From the NCBI GenBank assembly GCA_934718085.1, contig CAKUZL010000001.1, positions 124,001 through 188,000 on the forward strand: DNA of 64,000 bases, given 5' to 3'. The notes under the pieces were generated by a model, which searched no databases, was not told where the DNA came from, and saw nothing but the letters and a program-made list of their open reading frames with translations. This DNA comes from an uncultured Candidatus Melainabacteria bacterium. Lineage in GTDB: Bacteria > Cyanobacteriota > Vampirovibrionia > Gastranaerophilales > Gastranaerophilaceae. This document shows, in pieces, positions 7,560 to 14,880 of this stretch; the stretch's first letter is position 1; each line of letters opens with the position of its first letter. The position numbers and the translations under genes were made by a program.

Positions 7560-9485
7560 ATGTTGAATGTTGCTGACGGAATCGGGGTAAAAGGGAAACG
7601 CGAGTACGATTACAGGTTCGGTAACGTCGATTCCGTTTGCGAATATCTTGAACTTGCCGCAAACAAATACGCCTCTTTGCCGGCAATTACCGACGAGTAC
7701 AACGGTATTTGCCAAAAATACGCCGAATTTATTTTGCAGACGAAAGATTTTGCGAGCGGACTTCAAGGGCTCGGAATCGAAAAAGGCGACATTGTTGCGC
7801 TGTTTTCGGAAAATAACGGACGCTGGCCGGTCGTTGACCAGGGAATTTTGCGTTGCGGTGCTCTCGATGCCGTCAGAGGCTCAAACGCGCCCGTCGACGA
7901 GCTCGATTACATCGTCGAAAAAAGCGGCTCAAAGGCGGTCGTTTTGCAAAATGTCCTTTTGCTCAATAAAATGAAGCCTTTTCTCAAAAAGCATAACTTG
8001 AATTTTGTGGTTTTGATGTTTTCGGACGGAAATTTCGAAACCGATGACCTCGATTTTCCCGTTTATTCGTTTGACGAAGTTGTTTCTGCGGGAAAAAGAA
8101 GGTGTTTTAATCCCGTCAAAATTTCTCCCGATGAACCCGCGACTCTGATTTACACGTCCGGTACCACGGGAAACCCGAAAGGCGTGCTTTTACGCCACGG
8201 AAGTATCGTCTATCAGCTCGAAATCGCTCACAAAGGATTTTTGTCCTCCCCCGGCGAAAAAACAATTCAAATTCTTCCGATTTGGCATGCTTACGAGCGA
8301 ATAGGGTGTTATTATTATCTTTCCAGAGGTTGTCACCTCCATTATACGTTGCTTTCCAAAATCAAAGACGATTTGATGAAGTACAAGCCCGACACGATGA
8401 TGTCCGTTCCCCGAATTTGGGAAGCTTTGCGAACCGGAATTTACAAAGGTCTGAACAAAAAATCACCGATTGCCGCGACGGTATTCGATTTTGCCGTAAA
8501 AATAAGTATTTCTTACATAAAACACAAAATGTACGTCGAAAAAAGAATTACCGAACAAAAATTTTACAATCCCGTAATGACCTGTGTGCATTTTGCGGCG
8601 GCAAATGTCCTGAAACCCGTCCATGAGCTGTTTTCCTCGACTTTGTACAAGAAAATCAAAGACGCCGCGGGGCTTAACGTTCGCGCAAGTATTTCGGGCG
8701 GCGGCGCGCTTTCGATGAACGACGAGCTCTTTTACGAGGCTATCGGAATAAATTTGCGAATAGGTTACGGTATGACGGAAACTTCACCGGTGTTGACTTT
8801 GCGTCATATTTGCGAAAAAAATTACCTCGGCTCCGCGGGGCGTCCCGTTGACGGTACCGAGCTGAAAATTTTGGACATAGATACGAAAAAACCGCTTCCG
8901 CCTTTCCGTAAAGGCGTTGTCTATGCACGCGGACCTCAAATTATGATAGGCTACCACAACGACCCCGACGCGACTTCCGCGATAATCGACGAGTCCGGCT
9001 GGATAAATACGGGCGATTTGGGCTATTTGACCTACGACAATAACCTGATTTTGGTCGGCAGAATGAAAGAAACCATCGTTCTTTCGGGCGGCGAAAACGT
9101 CGAACCCGTGCCGATTGAAGACGCATGCCTCGCAAGTCCTTATATCAACCAGATTATGCTTGTCGGTCAAGACAAAAATGCGGTCGGTGCGCTTGTTGTG
9201 CCTACAAAAGAAGCCCTCGACAAATGCGGAATCGATGTCGGGGTTTTGAGACTTCAAAAAGATCGCTGTATCAAAAATCCGTCGCTCAGAAAATTAATCA
9301 AAAACGAAATAAATTCTTATATCAAAAATAAATCGGGTTTGAAATCGTTCGAAAAAATTTCCAGATTTGAAATAATCAAAGACGCTTTCGGCATAGACAA
9401 CGGCTTTATGACTCCTTCGGGAAAAATCAAGCGCAACGTCGTTTTTGAAGCTTTTTCGGATATTATTCAAAACATGTATAATTAA
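7560..9485 (+). CDS. AMP-forming long-chain fatty acid-CoA ligase family protein
   Basis: 641 residues from ATG 7560 (GGGAGG site upstream). ANL superfamily adenylating enzyme: ATP-binding P-loop LIYTSGTTGNPKG (about 195-207), SISGGGALS, the adenine-binding motif GYGMTETSPV, the hinge/ribose motif GWINTGDLGY and a C-terminal lysine region TPSGKIKRN. The size and the insert before SISGGGA match the FadD15/long-chain acyl-CoA synthetase subgroup. It would activate fatty acids (ATP plus fatty acid to acyl-AMP, then acyl-CoA or acyl-ACP). It is flanked by its own promoter and terminator, so it is monocistronic. Substrate chain length cannot be read from sequence. Confidence 0.9.
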   Translation: MLNVADGIGVKGKREYDYRFGNVDSVCEYLELAANKYASLPAITDEYNGICQKYAEFILQTKDFASGLQGLGIEKGDIVALFSENNGRWPVVDQGILRCGALDAVRGSNAPVDELDYIVEKSGSKAVVLQNVLLLNKMKPFLKKHNLNFVVLMFSDGNFETDDLDFPVYSFDEVVSAGKRRCFNPVKISPDEPATLIYTSGTTGNPKGVLLRHGSIVYQLEIAHKGFLSSPGEKTIQILPIWHAYERIGCYYYLSRGCHLHYTLLSKIKDDLMKYKPDTMMSVPRIWEALRTGIYKGLNKKSPIAATVFDFAVKISISYIKHKMYVEKRITEQKFYNPVMTCVHFAAANVLKPVHELFSSTLYKKIKDAAGLNVRASISGGGALSMNDELFYEAIGINLRIGYGMTETSPVLTLRHICEKNYLGSAGRPVDGTELKILDIDTKKPLPPFRKGVVYARGPQIMIGYHNDPDATSAIIDESGWINTGDLGYLTYDNNLILVGRMKETIVLSGGENVEPVPIEDACLASPYINQIMLVGQDKNAVGALVVPTKEALDKCGIDVGVLRLQKDRCIKNPSLRKLIKNEINSYIKNKSGLKSFEKISRFEIIKDAFGIDNGFMTPSGKIKRNVVFEAFSDIIQNMYN

Positions 9486-9497
9486 TTTATGTTTTTG

Positions 9498-9530
9498 CGG
9501 GTAGGCATTAAGCCTGCCCGTTTTCGTTTT
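9498..9530 (+). terminator. Rho-independent terminator after the acyl-CoA ligase gene
   Basis: Stem CGGGTAGGC (9498-9506) / GCCTGCCCG (9512-9520) with one wobble pair and a 5-nt loop, followed by TTTTCGTTTT. Confidence 0.85.
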
Positions 9531-9757
9531 GAGGTTTTCTCCCGGCGAAGCGGCTTTTGCGTTCAAATAAAAATGTTTTTATAAAATAAGGTTAACAAAA
9601 ACATGTAAAGATTTGTAAAAAGGAAGATAAAAAAGTAATAAGAGAGGAATTTGCGGAAAATTTGCCGTGGCGGCTATGTTCTCCGTATTTATAAAAACAA
9701 TTTTATGTAAAAAGGGGTAAATTTGCGAAAACATCGAAAAAATAAAGAAAAAAAGAC
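9531..9757. other. AT-rich upstream region of the ribosomal operon, no gene
   Basis: Very A-rich on the plus strand. No ORF with a ribosome site. A further promoter-like pair (TTGCCG near 9663 and TATTTA, 18-bp spacing) lies here, so the operon may have more than one promoter. Confidence 0.4.
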
Positions 9758-9785
9758 TTGCGTAAAAATTTTTTGCATGTACGAT
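9758..9785 (+). promoter_or_regulatory. Candidate promoter of the infA ribosomal operon
   Basis: -35 TTGCGT (9758-9763), 16-bp spacer, -10 TACGAT (9780-9785). It overlaps the first arm of the leader inverted repeats, so if transcription begins further upstream this stretch acts as RNA instead. Confidence 0.35.
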
Positions 9786-9828
9786 AGAGTAACGAAGCGA
9801 GTTCGTGCATGCTTTTGCATGGACGCGA
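9775..9828 (+). promoter_or_regulatory. Three-segment inverted-repeat leader of the infA operon
   Basis: Segment A (GCATGTACGA, 9775-9784) can pair with segment B (TCGTGCATGC, 9803-9812) over 10 bp with one wobble. B can instead pair with C (GCATGGACG, 9817-9825) over 9 bp with one mismatch and a TTTT loop. The two foldings exclude each other. The layout is attenuator-like and lies 20-75 nt before the infA start. Confidence 0.5.
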
Positions 9829-9848
9829 TGAAAAAAGGATAGGGCAAA

Positions 9849-10064
9849 ATGTCGAAAGACGTACTGGAAATAGAAGGAACAATCACGGAATCTTTGCCGA
9901 ACGCAATGTTCAGGGTCGAGCTTGAAAACGGGCATGAGATACTTGCGCACATATCGGGAAAGATAAGGAAGAATTTCATAAAAATATTGCCCGGCGATAA
10001 GGTAAAGGTGGAAATGACGCCTTATGACCTTACCAGAGGAAGAATTACATACAGACTTAAATAA
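9849..10064 (+). CDS. infA: Translation initiation factor IF-1
   Basis: 71 residues, standard IF-1 length. One S1/OB-fold domain covers the whole protein (SKDVLEIEGTITESLPNAMF ... IRKNFIKILPGDKVKVEM, then DLTRGRITYR). IF-1 binds the 30S A site during initiation. It opens an infA-rpmJ-rpsM-rpsK-rpsD-rpoA-rplQ operon as in many bacteria. secY, adk and map, the usual genes before infA, are absent here; a terminated acyl-CoA ligase gene precedes it instead. The ribosome site is GGATAGGG. Confidence 0.98.
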   Translation: MSKDVLEIEGTITESLPNAMFRVELENGHEILAHISGKIRKNFIKILPGDKVKVEMTPYDLTRGRITYRLK

Positions 10065-10077
10065 AGGAAAATCAAAA

Positions 10078-10191
10078 ATGAAAGTCAGAGCATCTGTAAA
10101 GAAACTTTGCGAAAAATGCAAAATCATCAGAAGAAAAGGAAGAGTAGCCGTAATTTGCGAAAATCCGAAGCACAAACAAAGACAAGGATAG
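10078..10191 (+). CDS. rpmJ: 50S ribosomal protein L36
   Basis: 37 residues from ATG 10078 to TAG 10191, too short for most ORF finders. The sequence begins MKVRASVKKLCEKCKIIRRK and ends KHKQRQG. The zinc ligands of the C-plus form are present (Cys11, Cys14, Cys27, His32). It sits 13 bp after infA with AAAGGA as ribosome site, the standard position of rpmJ. Confidence 0.97.
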   Translation: MKVRASVKKLCEKCKIIRRKGRVAVICENPKHKQRQG

Positions 10192-10258
10192 TTTTTGTTT
10201 TGCAAATGTCCGAGAACAGGGCAGAAATTGAGTAACATAACAAAACAAGGAGATAAAG

Positions 10259-10624
10259 ATGGCAAGACTTGCCGGGGTAGATTTACCTCGTAACAAAAGA
10301 ATGGTAATAGCATTGACGTACATTTACGGAATAGGACCTGTTCGTGCGTCCAAGATATTATCGGCATGCAATATTTCCGAAGACTTGAGATCGGACGATT
10401 TAACGGATGACGATATTAAGAAATTGAGAAACGAGCTTGCAAATTACTCTATCGAAGGTGATTTGAGAAGAGAAGTGTCTTTGTCGATAAAGAGATTGAG
10501 CGAAATCAATTCTTACAGAGGAATGCGCCACAGACGCAAACTCCCCGTAAGAGGACAAAGAACCAAAACAAATGCAAGAACCGGCAGAGGTAAGAAAACC
10601 GGACCGGTTTCCAAGAAGAAATAG
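10259..10624 (+). CDS. rpsM: 30S ribosomal protein S13
   Basis: 121 residues. Typical S13: MARLAGVDLPRNKRMVIALT at the N-terminus, helix-two-turn-helix YGIGPVRASKIL, and the basic C-terminal tail RGMRHRRKLPVRGQRTKTNARTGRGKK that reaches the P-site tRNA. It contacts S19 and forms bridge B1 in the 30S head. AAGGAG is the ribosome site. The 67-bp gap after rpmJ is longer than the other gaps in this operon; its ends (GTTTTG and CAAAAC) are complementary. Confidence 0.98.
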   Translation: MARLAGVDLPRNKRMVIALTYIYGIGPVRASKILSACNISEDLRSDDLTDDDIKKLRNELANYSIEGDLRREVSLSIKRLSEINSYRGMRHRRKLPVRGQRTKTNARTGRGKKTGPVSKKK

Positions 10625-10660
10625 GAACTCGAAAGAAAAGTAATAAAAAGGAATTGAATA

Positions 10661-11047
10661 ATGGCAAGACCGGTAAAAACCAAAAAGAAAGAAAAGAAGA
10701 ATGTATTGCAAGGGGTCGTACATATTCAGTCGACGTTTAACAATACGATAGTAACTTCAACCGATACTCAAGGCAACACGGTAGCGTGGGCTTCTGCAGG
10801 CGGGTGCGGTTTTAAAGGTGCGAGAAAAGGAACACCTTTCGCAGCGCAATCGGCAGCTGAACAGGTAGCCAAAAAATCCGCGGATCAAGGCATGAAGAAG
10901 GTCGAAGTTTACATAAAGGGACCCGGATCGGGACGAGAAACGGCAATCAGAGCAATTCAGGCTGCAGGTTTGGAAATAACTTTGATAAAGGACGTAACGC
11001 CCATCCCTCACAACGGATGTCGTCCGCCGAAGAAAAGAAGAGTATAG
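10661..11047 (+). CDS. rpsK: 30S ribosomal protein S11
   Basis: 128 residues. S11 hallmarks: GVVHIQSTFNNTIVTSTDTQ, WASAGGCGFKGARKGTPFAAQ, and the C-terminus PIPHNGCRPPKKRRV. It lies on the 30S platform and shapes the E site and mRNA path. It is located between rpsM and rpsD as in the alpha operon. Confidence 0.98.
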   Translation: MARPVKTKKKEKKNVLQGVVHIQSTFNNTIVTSTDTQGNTVAWASAGGCGFKGARKGTPFAAQSAAEQVAKKSADQGMKKVEVYIKGPGSGRETAIRAIQAAGLEITLIKDVTPIPHNGCRPPKKRRV

Positions 11048-11070
11048 TTAATTAACAAGGAGTCATAATA

Positions 11071-11673
11071 ATGGCAAGATATACAGGACCCGGCAATAAA
11101 TTATTCCGTAACTACGGAGTAACCGAAGTTTCCAACAGAAAGCTGACCTCGTCGATGAAACAAAATCGTTCCGGCCAACACGGTGCGGCAAGAAAGAAAC
11201 TTTCGGATTATGCCGTTCACTTGAAAGAAAAACAAAAAATTCGTCTTACGTACCTTGTAAGCGAAAAACAATTTGCAAAATATTACGAAAATGCGGCAAG
11301 AAAGAGCGGAGTTACCGGTACCACATTGTTGCAAACTTTGGAATCCAGATTGGATAACGTAATATTCAGAGCAGGATTTGCAATTACGAGAAAACAGGCT
11401 CGTCAAATCGTAAACCACGGTCACGTGCTTGTAAACGGCAAAAGAGTAGACATTCCGTCTTATTTGGTAAAACCCGAAGACGTAATCACTATCAAATCGG
11501 GCAGTGCTCAATACCTTAAAAACACCGTCGAAATGATAGATATGGCAATTAATCCCGCTTGGATAACCATAGATAAAGAAGCGTTGAAAATAACGTTTGA
11601 CAGAATCCCCGAAAGGGACGAGTTGGATCCCGACTTTAAGGAACAACTTGTAATTGAGTACTATTCGAAATAG
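11071..11673 (+). CDS. rpsD: 30S ribosomal protein S4
   Basis: 200 residues. Primary 16S rRNA-binding protein and, in several bacteria, repressor of the alpha operon. S4 N-terminal domain, then the S4 RNA-binding domain (about 90-155, LDNVIFRAGFAITRKQARQIVNHGHVLVNGKRV). The N-terminus has no zinc-binding cysteines (C-minus form). No recognisable S4 operator was seen before rpsM. Confidence 0.98.
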   Translation: MARYTGPGNKLFRNYGVTEVSNRKLTSSMKQNRSGQHGAARKKLSDYAVHLKEKQKIRLTYLVSEKQFAKYYENAARKSGVTGTTLLQTLESRLDNVIFRAGFAITRKQARQIVNHGHVLVNGKRVDIPSYLVKPEDVITIKSGSAQYLKNTVEMIDMAINPAWITIDKEALKITFDRIPERDELDPDFKEQLVIEYYSK

Positions 11674-11693
11674 TAATCGGGGGAGCGATAAAG

Positions 11694-12671
11694 ATGGAAA
11701 CGTTAAAAATAAAATCAACGGATTTGAAGACATTTTCGGACGGAACGCAATACGGCAAGTTTGTAATCGATCCTCTGGAAAAAGGTTTCGGTACGACACT
11801 CGGAAACGCATTGAGAAGAGTATTGCTCTCGTCGCTTGAAGGTGCGGCCGTTACTTCGGTTAGAATCGAAGGTATAACGCACGAATTTACGGCAATACCC
11901 GGCGTAACCGAAGATGTTATCGACATAATGTTGAATTTGAAGGGATTGTCGATAAAGAAAGAATCGAGAGAGCCTCAAATTCTTCGTCTCGACAGAGACA
12001 TTCCGGGGCCCGTCCTTGCGGGTGATTTGGAATTGCCTGCGGGAGTAAAGGTAATTAACCCCGACAGACTTATTTGTACCGTAGCCGAAGGCGGAAGCAT
12101 TCATGCGGAAATAACCGTCGAAGTCGGTAAGGGATACATCGCGAAAGATGTTTTGAAAGAGCACGGAAGCGAATTGCCGATAGATATTTTGCCTATCGAC
12201 GCAAAATTCATTCCTATCAGAAGAGTAAGTTACAACGTTGAAAACACTCGTGTAGGCGACGTTGTCGACTATGATAAGTTGACTCTCGAAATTTGGTCGA
12301 ACGGAAGTATCGACGTTGCAACCGCGTTGAGCAGAGCAGCCGATTTGTTGATTGAATACTTCTCTCAAATTTCGGCGATATCGGGAACGCCGGTTCAAGT
12401 AGCCGCACAACCCGTTGAAGAAGAAAAGAAAGAAGAAGATACGACTCCGGGAATTGCGATAGAAGATTTGGAATTGTCGGTAAGAGCATACAATTGTCTT
12501 AAGAGAGCAAGCATAAACTCTTTGGGCGAATTGCTCAAAAAGTCGGAACACGATCTTTTGAACATAAAGAATTTCGGAAAGAAATCTTCCGATGAAGTAA
12601 TAGAGAAGCTTGAAGCCGCAGGGTTATCGTTGATGCCTAATCCTGAAGGTTTTGACGCTGATGAGATGTAA
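11694..12671 (+). CDS. rpoA: DNA-directed RNA polymerase subunit alpha
   Basis: 325 residues. N-terminal dimerisation/assembly domain (about 1-230, with FGTTLGNALRRVLLSSLEGAAV), an acidic linker (about 235-255, EEEKKEEDTTPG) and the C-terminal helix-hairpin-helix domain (about 258-320, SVRAYNCLKRASINSLGELL ... KNFGKKSSDEVIEKL) that contacts UP elements and activators. Strong GGGGGAG ribosome site. Standard place between rpsD and rplQ. Confidence 0.98.
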   Translation: METLKIKSTDLKTFSDGTQYGKFVIDPLEKGFGTTLGNALRRVLLSSLEGAAVTSVRIEGITHEFTAIPGVTEDVIDIMLNLKGLSIKKESREPQILRLDRDIPGPVLAGDLELPAGVKVINPDRLICTVAEGGSIHAEITVEVGKGYIAKDVLKEHGSELPIDILPIDAKFIPIRRVSYNVENTRVGDVVDYDKLTLEIWSNGSIDVATALSRAADLLIEYFSQISAISGTPVQVAAQPVEEEKKEEDTTPGIAIEDLELSVRAYNCLKRASINSLGELLKKSEHDLLNIKNFGKKSSDEVIEKLEAAGLSLMPNPEGFDADEM

Positions 12672-12689
12672 TCGTAAAGGATAAAGATA

Positions 12690-13118
12690 ATGAGACACCA
12701 ATGTAAAGAACACAGACTCGGAAGAGCTCAGGATCAAAGAAAAGCTTTATTGAGAGCTTTGGCGACCGAACTGTTGATGCACGGCGAAATAAAAACCACG
12801 ATTTCGAGAGCAAAAGCATTGAAGCCTTATGCGGATAATCTTATCACCCTTGCAAAGAAAGGTGATTTGAATTCGAGAAGAATAGCTTCGAAGTTTGTAT
12901 ACGATCGTGAAACGGGCAGATTGATGGATTCGGAAACGAAAGCGATTGTTGAAGCAAAAGCTGAAAATCAAAAAGTAATGCCCGAAACAGTGCTCAGAAA
13001 GTTGTTTTACGAAACCGCAAAACAATATGAAGGCAGAAACGGCGGATATACTCGCATATACAATCTTCCTCCGAGAAGAGGCGATGCGACGAAGATGGCA
13101 TTAATACAACTCGTATAA
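12690..13118 (+). CDS. rplQ: 50S ribosomal protein L17
   Basis: 142 residues, about 20 more than typical L17. The extra length is in a charged middle segment (about 75-105, TGRLMDSETKAIVEAKAENQ) before the conserved VLRKLFYETAKQYEGRNGGYTRI end. The N-terminal RHQCKEHRLGRAQDQRKALLRALATELL is standard. Its stop codon overlaps the truA start (TAATG), indicating coupling. Confidence 0.97.
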   Translation: MRHQCKEHRLGRAQDQRKALLRALATELLMHGEIKTTISRAKALKPYADNLITLAKKGDLNSRRIASKFVYDRETGRLMDSETKAIVEAKAENQKVMPETVLRKLFYETAKQYEGRNGGYTRIYNLPPRRGDATKMALIQLV

Positions 13119-13888
13119 TGCAACGGTTTGTTCTTGTAATACAATACAAAGGAACGAATTTTTCGGGAAGTCAAACGCAGCAAAAGCGTAAGGATTTCGA
13201 AACAGACCTCGAAGGCGGAGTCAGAACCGTTCAGGGGGAGCTTGAAAAAGCGATACGAACATTGACAAAAGAAAGAATAAAGACGGTATTTTCGGGAAGA
13301 ACGGATGCCGGGGTTCATGCAAGAGAGCAGTTTGTTCATCTTGACAGCGAATTCAATTTTGAACGCGAAGGGATAATCGGTTCGTTGAACGGGTTGTTGC
13401 CGAAGGATATAAGTGTATCTCGTATTTTTCGGGTCGGAAACGATTTTCATGTTCAAAGGAGCGCGAAGAGCAGATTTTACAGATATAAAATCGTAAATCG
13501 GTTGCAGCGTTCGGCATTCGACGAAGATTGTCTTTATGTCAGGAAACCTTTGAACATCGATTATATAAATCGGGTTATGGGGTTTTTGGCGGGGGAACAC
13601 GATTTTACGTCTTTCAAGAAGACGAATACGGAAAATCCCGCAAAGATATGCCGTGTCAGTGATGTGAGATGTCATCGGGAAGGTGACGAGGTTTACATCG
13701 ATATCACGGCGGACCGGTTCTTATACGGCATGGTAAGAGCGATAGTCGGAACCGTTCTGTATATGGAGCGAAAAGGGTTGCCCGAAGCGCAGATTGCGGC
13801 AATTCTCGAGGCGAAAGACAGAAGGGAAGCTGGACCGGCGGTGAGTCCTTTCGGGCTTACGTTAATGAAAGTAAACTATACACAATAA
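13118..13888 (+). CDS. truA: tRNA pseudouridine(38-40) synthase TruA
   Basis: 256 residues. It makes pseudouridine at positions 38-40 of the tRNA anticodon stem-loop. The catalytic aspartate lies in the FSGRTDAGVHAREQ motif (about residue 61-62). Conserved YKGTNFSGSQTQ N-terminus, RFLYGMVRAIVGTVL, and a C-terminal AGPAVSPFGLTLMKV. It overlaps rplQ by one base and lies 20 bp before rplM, the usual rplQ-truA-rplM-rpsI order. Confidence 0.96.
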   Translation: MQRFVLVIQYKGTNFSGSQTQQKRKDFETDLEGGVRTVQGELEKAIRTLTKERIKTVFSGRTDAGVHAREQFVHLDSEFNFEREGIIGSLNGLLPKDISVSRIFRVGNDFHVQRSAKSRFYRYKIVNRLQRSAFDEDCLYVRKPLNIDYINRVMGFLAGEHDFTSFKKTNTENPAKICRVSDVRCHREGDEVYIDITADRFLYGMVRAIVGTVLYMERKGLPEAQIAAILEAKDRREAGPAVSPFGLTLMKVNYTQ

Positions 13889-13908
13889 AAATAAAACGGA
13901 GAAGGAAT

Positions 13909-14349
13909 ATGAAAACTTATTCGGCTAAACCTCTTGAAGTAGAGAGAAAGTGGTACGTGATTGATGCGGAAGGTAAGACCTTGGGCAGATTGGCGACACT
14001 TGCTGCTAATATGCTCAGAGGAAAACACAAGCCTCAATTTACGCCTCACGTGGATACGGGAGATTTTATCATTGTAATTAATGCCGAAAAAATCAGCGTT
14101 ACCGGCAAAAAAGAAACGGATAAAATTTATTATTCGCACTCGGGATATCCGGGAGGATTTAAGCAAATTTCGTTCAAGGCATTGATGGAAAAGAATCCTT
14201 GTGCGGCAATCGAGAAGGCGGTAAAAGGGATGCTTCCTCACAGCACGTTGGGAAGACAACAATTTACAAAGCTCAAGGTATATGCGGGAAGCGAACATCC
14301 GCATGCGGCACAAAACCCGATATTGCTTGATGACAAGGAGGTTAAATAA
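13909..14349 (+). CDS. rplM: 50S ribosomal protein L13
   Basis: 146 residues. L13 hallmarks: WYVIDAEGKTLGRLATLAANML, GKHKPQFTPHVDTGDFIIVINA, and KGMLPHSTLGRQQFTKLKVYAGSEHPHAAQNP. An early 50S assembly protein. Ribosome site CGGAGAAGGA. One-base overlap with rpsI (TAATG). Confidence 0.98.
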   Translation: MKTYSAKPLEVERKWYVIDAEGKTLGRLATLAANMLRGKHKPQFTPHVDTGDFIIVINAEKISVTGKKETDKIYYSHSGYPGGFKQISFKALMEKNPCAAIEKAVKGMLPHSTLGRQQFTKLKVYAGSEHPHAAQNPILLDDKEVK

Positions 14350-14747
14350 TGGCGGAAAAGAAAGAATACATGGCAACAGGTCGCAGAAAGACGGCGACGG
14401 CGGTTGTTAAGTTGTCTAAGGGAAAAGGCAGAGTATTCATTAACGGAAGAACTCTTGCATCTTATATCGGCGGAAGACCGGCGTTGGAAATGATGATTTT
14501 CAAACCCTTGGTATTGACGGAAAATCAAACGAATTTCGATGTCAGAGTTAAGGTGACGGGCGGCGGAATTTCTTCGCAATCGGGAGCCATCAAACACGGA
14601 ATTTCGAGAGCATTGCTCAAGTACAACGAAGAATTGAAACCCGTATTGAAATCGGAAGGTTTGTTAACCAGAGACGCTCGCGAAAAAGAACGTAAAAAAT
14701 ACGGACGTAAGAGAGCAAGAAAAAGATTCCAATTCTCAAAACGTTAA
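14349..14747 (+). CDS. rpsI: 30S ribosomal protein S9
   Basis: 132 residues. S9 hallmarks: YMATGRRKTATAVVKLSKGKG, GGGISSQSGAIKHGISRALL and the C-terminal RKKYGRKRARKRFQFSKR, whose terminal KR reaches the P-site tRNA anticodon loop. Last gene of the operon; a strong terminator follows at once. Confidence 0.98.
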   Translation: MAEKKEYMATGRRKTATAVVKLSKGKGRVFINGRTLASYIGGRPALEMMIFKPLVLTENQTNFDVRVKVTGGGISSQSGAIKHGISRALLKYNEELKPVLKSEGLLTRDAREKERKKYGRKRARKRFQFSKR

Positions 14748-14756
14748 TATACAAAA

Positions 14757-14784
14757 AGAGCCCTTTCGAGGGTTCTTTTTTTTT
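14757..14784 (+). terminator. Rho-independent terminator of the infA-rpsI operon
   Basis: Stem AGAGCCCT (14757-14764) / AGGGTTCT (14769-14776) with one wobble, a TTCG tetraloop and eight T after the stem. Confidence 0.95.
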
Positions 14785-14807
14785 GCTAAATTTTTTATAA
14801 TAAAGTG

Positions 14808-14836
14808 GTGACAATTTATTTTTATTCGGGTACAAT
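14808..14836 (+). promoter_or_regulatory. Promoter of the Clp N-domain protein gene
   Basis: -35 GTGACA (14808-14813, 5 of 6), exactly 17-bp spacer, -10 TACAAT (14831-14836, 5 of 6). Predicted start near 14843, leaving a leader of about 38 nt with GAGAGAAGGA before the TTG start. Confidence 0.7.
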
Positions 14837-14880
14837 GGAGAAGGGTTTTTGTATCCCTGTTTTGAGAGAAGGAAAAGATT

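Noticed and set aside
7351..7566. 71-residue frame before the acyl-CoA ligase
   Set aside because: No ribosome site, contains the promoter of the next gene, and has no protein-like pattern.
9579..10367. 262-residue minus-strand frame across infA and rpmJ
   Set aside because: Antisense to IF-1, L36 and S13 genes; Phe/Ser-rich shadow of A-rich DNA.
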